From the NCBI GenBank assembly GCA_020310875.1, contig CM035420.1, positions 188,391,880 to 188,455,879 of the forward strand: a stretch of DNA of 64,000 bases, read 5' to 3'. Position 1 is the stretch's first letter, and each line of letters opens with the position of its first letter. The position numbers and the translations under genes were made by a program. Below the pieces are notes generated by a model. That model was not told the origin of the DNA. It worked only from the letters and a program-made list of their open reading frames with translations, and ran no database searches. Positions 62,620 through 64,000 of the stretch are shown here, one piece after another. This stretch comes from Ceratopteris richardii. Lineage: Eukaryota > Streptophyta > Polypodiopsida > Polypodiales > Pteridaceae.

Positions 62620-64000
62620 TTTAACATGGAGAGACTCATGGCTTCTGAAGACATGCATAATTCAGTACCTAGGAAGGGTTTTATGTCTATAGTGGAAGGG
62701 GAATATCAGATGTCTCTTCAATATGTATCCACCAACTTACAAAGGATACCCATCTACCTCAATAGTCTAGGTCAGTAGCAAGAATGATAAACACTACAGA
62801 ATTAGAAATAGGCCCAAGGCCAGCTGTCAAGTACGAAGATGGAGTCTACATAAACAAGATGGGTCAGATCTATGTAATAACCGAAAACCTTGATCAGATT
62901 ACCGATAGAGGCAAATTAGAGGGACAAGGAACTTCCAGAAAATCTAACCAAGAAGAACTGGTGACTACCCCAAGGGGCAAGTCTAGAGAGGGGATTTGAT
63001 ACCTCAAGATGATTACCTGTTGGACATATCCCTGATCCATGGGTCTGACTGACTCCTCCAAACTGATTCACCGACACAAGGAGAAAGCATCAGCCCAATA
63101 ACTATATACGAGTTAAGGGATCCGGAAAATCCATCTAGAGTTACATACCAAGACCAAAATCAAACGAGATATTGCCTAGTAGATGATGTGGAGGGGTCTA
63201 GATTAAAGTACATGGATCTTCCTATATTCCCTCCTCGAGATCAGGCAACTACCTCACAAAACCCATTCCAGACCCAACAAAGAATGGAAAAAGTGATGTT
63301 AGGACAAACGAGCCAATGTCGTATGCCGAACAGACCTCAGGTGCAATCCACGATGCTAGGAATTAACTCCCACAAGCAAACTAGCCAGGGAATGGGAAAT
63401 ACGAATAGAACCACTTTTAGGGCAAAACCACCCCAAGGTGTAGGAGCTGGAATACACCCCGTACAACCCTCTATTCCCATCATAATTCGATCCCAAGAGC
63501 CAGGCAGAAGAGTGAGACTAATCCAAGTGGCCAAATGTATGCGAAATCATTACGATGGCATAGGAGAGCCCTATGAACACATTGCAGAATACAAGAAGGT
63601 GTTGTGAGTAGAGCAAGTGGATGACTTTTTTGTGCAATATGAATCCTTTGGGCTTACCCTCACTGGAATAGCCTTAACTTGGTTTCAATCCTTGGATCCA
63701 AATTGCTTTGGCCATATCGAACAATTCTTCCAAGCATGTATTGGGGAACTTACTAAGCGAGGGATCAAGCACAATTCGTCATCCTTAATACATAGTTTCA
63801 AACAAGCTCCTAATGAGATAGTAAAAAATTCAGCACGAAGATTTAATCAATACGTAGACCGATGCCCGGTGACGGAGAGACCTTCTCAACAAAAAATGAT
63901 ATCCCTATTTTTAGAAGATCTAACCAATGGGACATTGAGAATCCTAGTATACGTAAAACGGTTGCAAACTCTGAGTGAGTGTCTTCAAGTGTGCATAGAT
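62620..64000 (+). pseudogene. gag: Element H: gag (partial, runs off the window)
   Basis: Homology to the A gag in order: GPRPAVKYEDGVYINKMGQI and TPRGKS near 62800-62990, a linker, then the capsid core (RLIQVAKCMRNHYDGIGE, YEHIAEYKKVL, YESFGLTLTGIALTWFQSL, KHNSSSLIHSFKQAP, SARRFNQYVDRCP, LQVCIDI) from about 63510 to the edge. The zinc knuckles would lie outside. Diverged and broken. Confidence 0.82.

Larger units (their letters stand above)
60810..64000 (+). mobile_element. Element H: 5' part of an Athila-like Ty3 element
   Basis: Partial LTR (about 60810-61032), primer site, leader with a large tandem array and gag running off the right edge. The gag is more diverged from A, C and G than they are from each other. 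Broken in several places over the visible part. The LTR is incomplete on its outer side, where it meets E, so the E-H junction is probably a rearrangement and not a simple insertion. Confidence 0.8.

Noticed and set aside
1-64000. tRNA, rRNA or other structural RNA genes
   Set aside because: No cloverleaf with matching internal promoter boxes and no rRNA-like sequence were noticed; tRNA-like words are primer-binding sites of the elements.

Overview
The window reads as a gene-poor, repeat-packed stretch of a large land-plant nuclear genome. It is almost wall-to-wall LTR retrotransposons nested inside one another. The plant assignment rests on Ty3-type elements with a tRNA-Asp primer-binding site (TGGCGCCGTTGCCGGGG, the Athila-type site), a plant-style Ty1/copia element with an initiator-Met primer site, and a fragment of a plant-type Argonaute gene. 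I cannot name the species; a large-genome fern, lycophyte, gymnosperm or other land plant would fit. No intact host gene, rRNA, tRNA or CRISPR was seen. Layout, with element letters of my own. A (minus, 1-10991, runs off the left edge) has a 5' LTR, a leader array, and open gag and pol. It sits inside B (plus, 10992 to about 16135), of which only the 3' half is visible here. B sits in the gag of D (plus, about 16136-16623 and 30608-35612). C (minus, 16624-30602, duplication ATAGT) is also inserted in D's gag. D appears to lie in the 3' LTR of E (minus), an old element visible in pieces at 35613-37100, 42472-44191 and 59907 to about 60810. E is further split by F, a Ty1/copia element (plus, 37101-42471), and by G, a complete-length Athila-like element (plus, 44197-59901, duplication ATAGG). 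H (plus, about 60810-64000) starts a further Athila-like element. A 972-bp TIR-bounded DNA element (17402-18373) sits in C. The inferred order is E oldest, then D, G and F into E, then B and C into D, A into B, and the small DNA element into C. The Athila-like elements share an unusual layout: a leader holding a tandem array built on the palindrome ATCGCGAT, with different flanks in each element; gag with several CX2CX3HX4C knuckles; protease, RT and RNase H; two successive H2C2 zinc modules before the integrase core; a second aspartic-protease-like domain after integrase; a tail with repeated W-[VIL]-P-K motifs; and, in C, E and G, a very large extra ORF in the position where Athila relatives carry an env-like ORF. 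D also holds an Argonaute Mid/PIWI fragment. All elements are treated as fossils. A looks close to whole over gag and pol, C has few breaks, and B, D, E, F, G and H are clearly broken.
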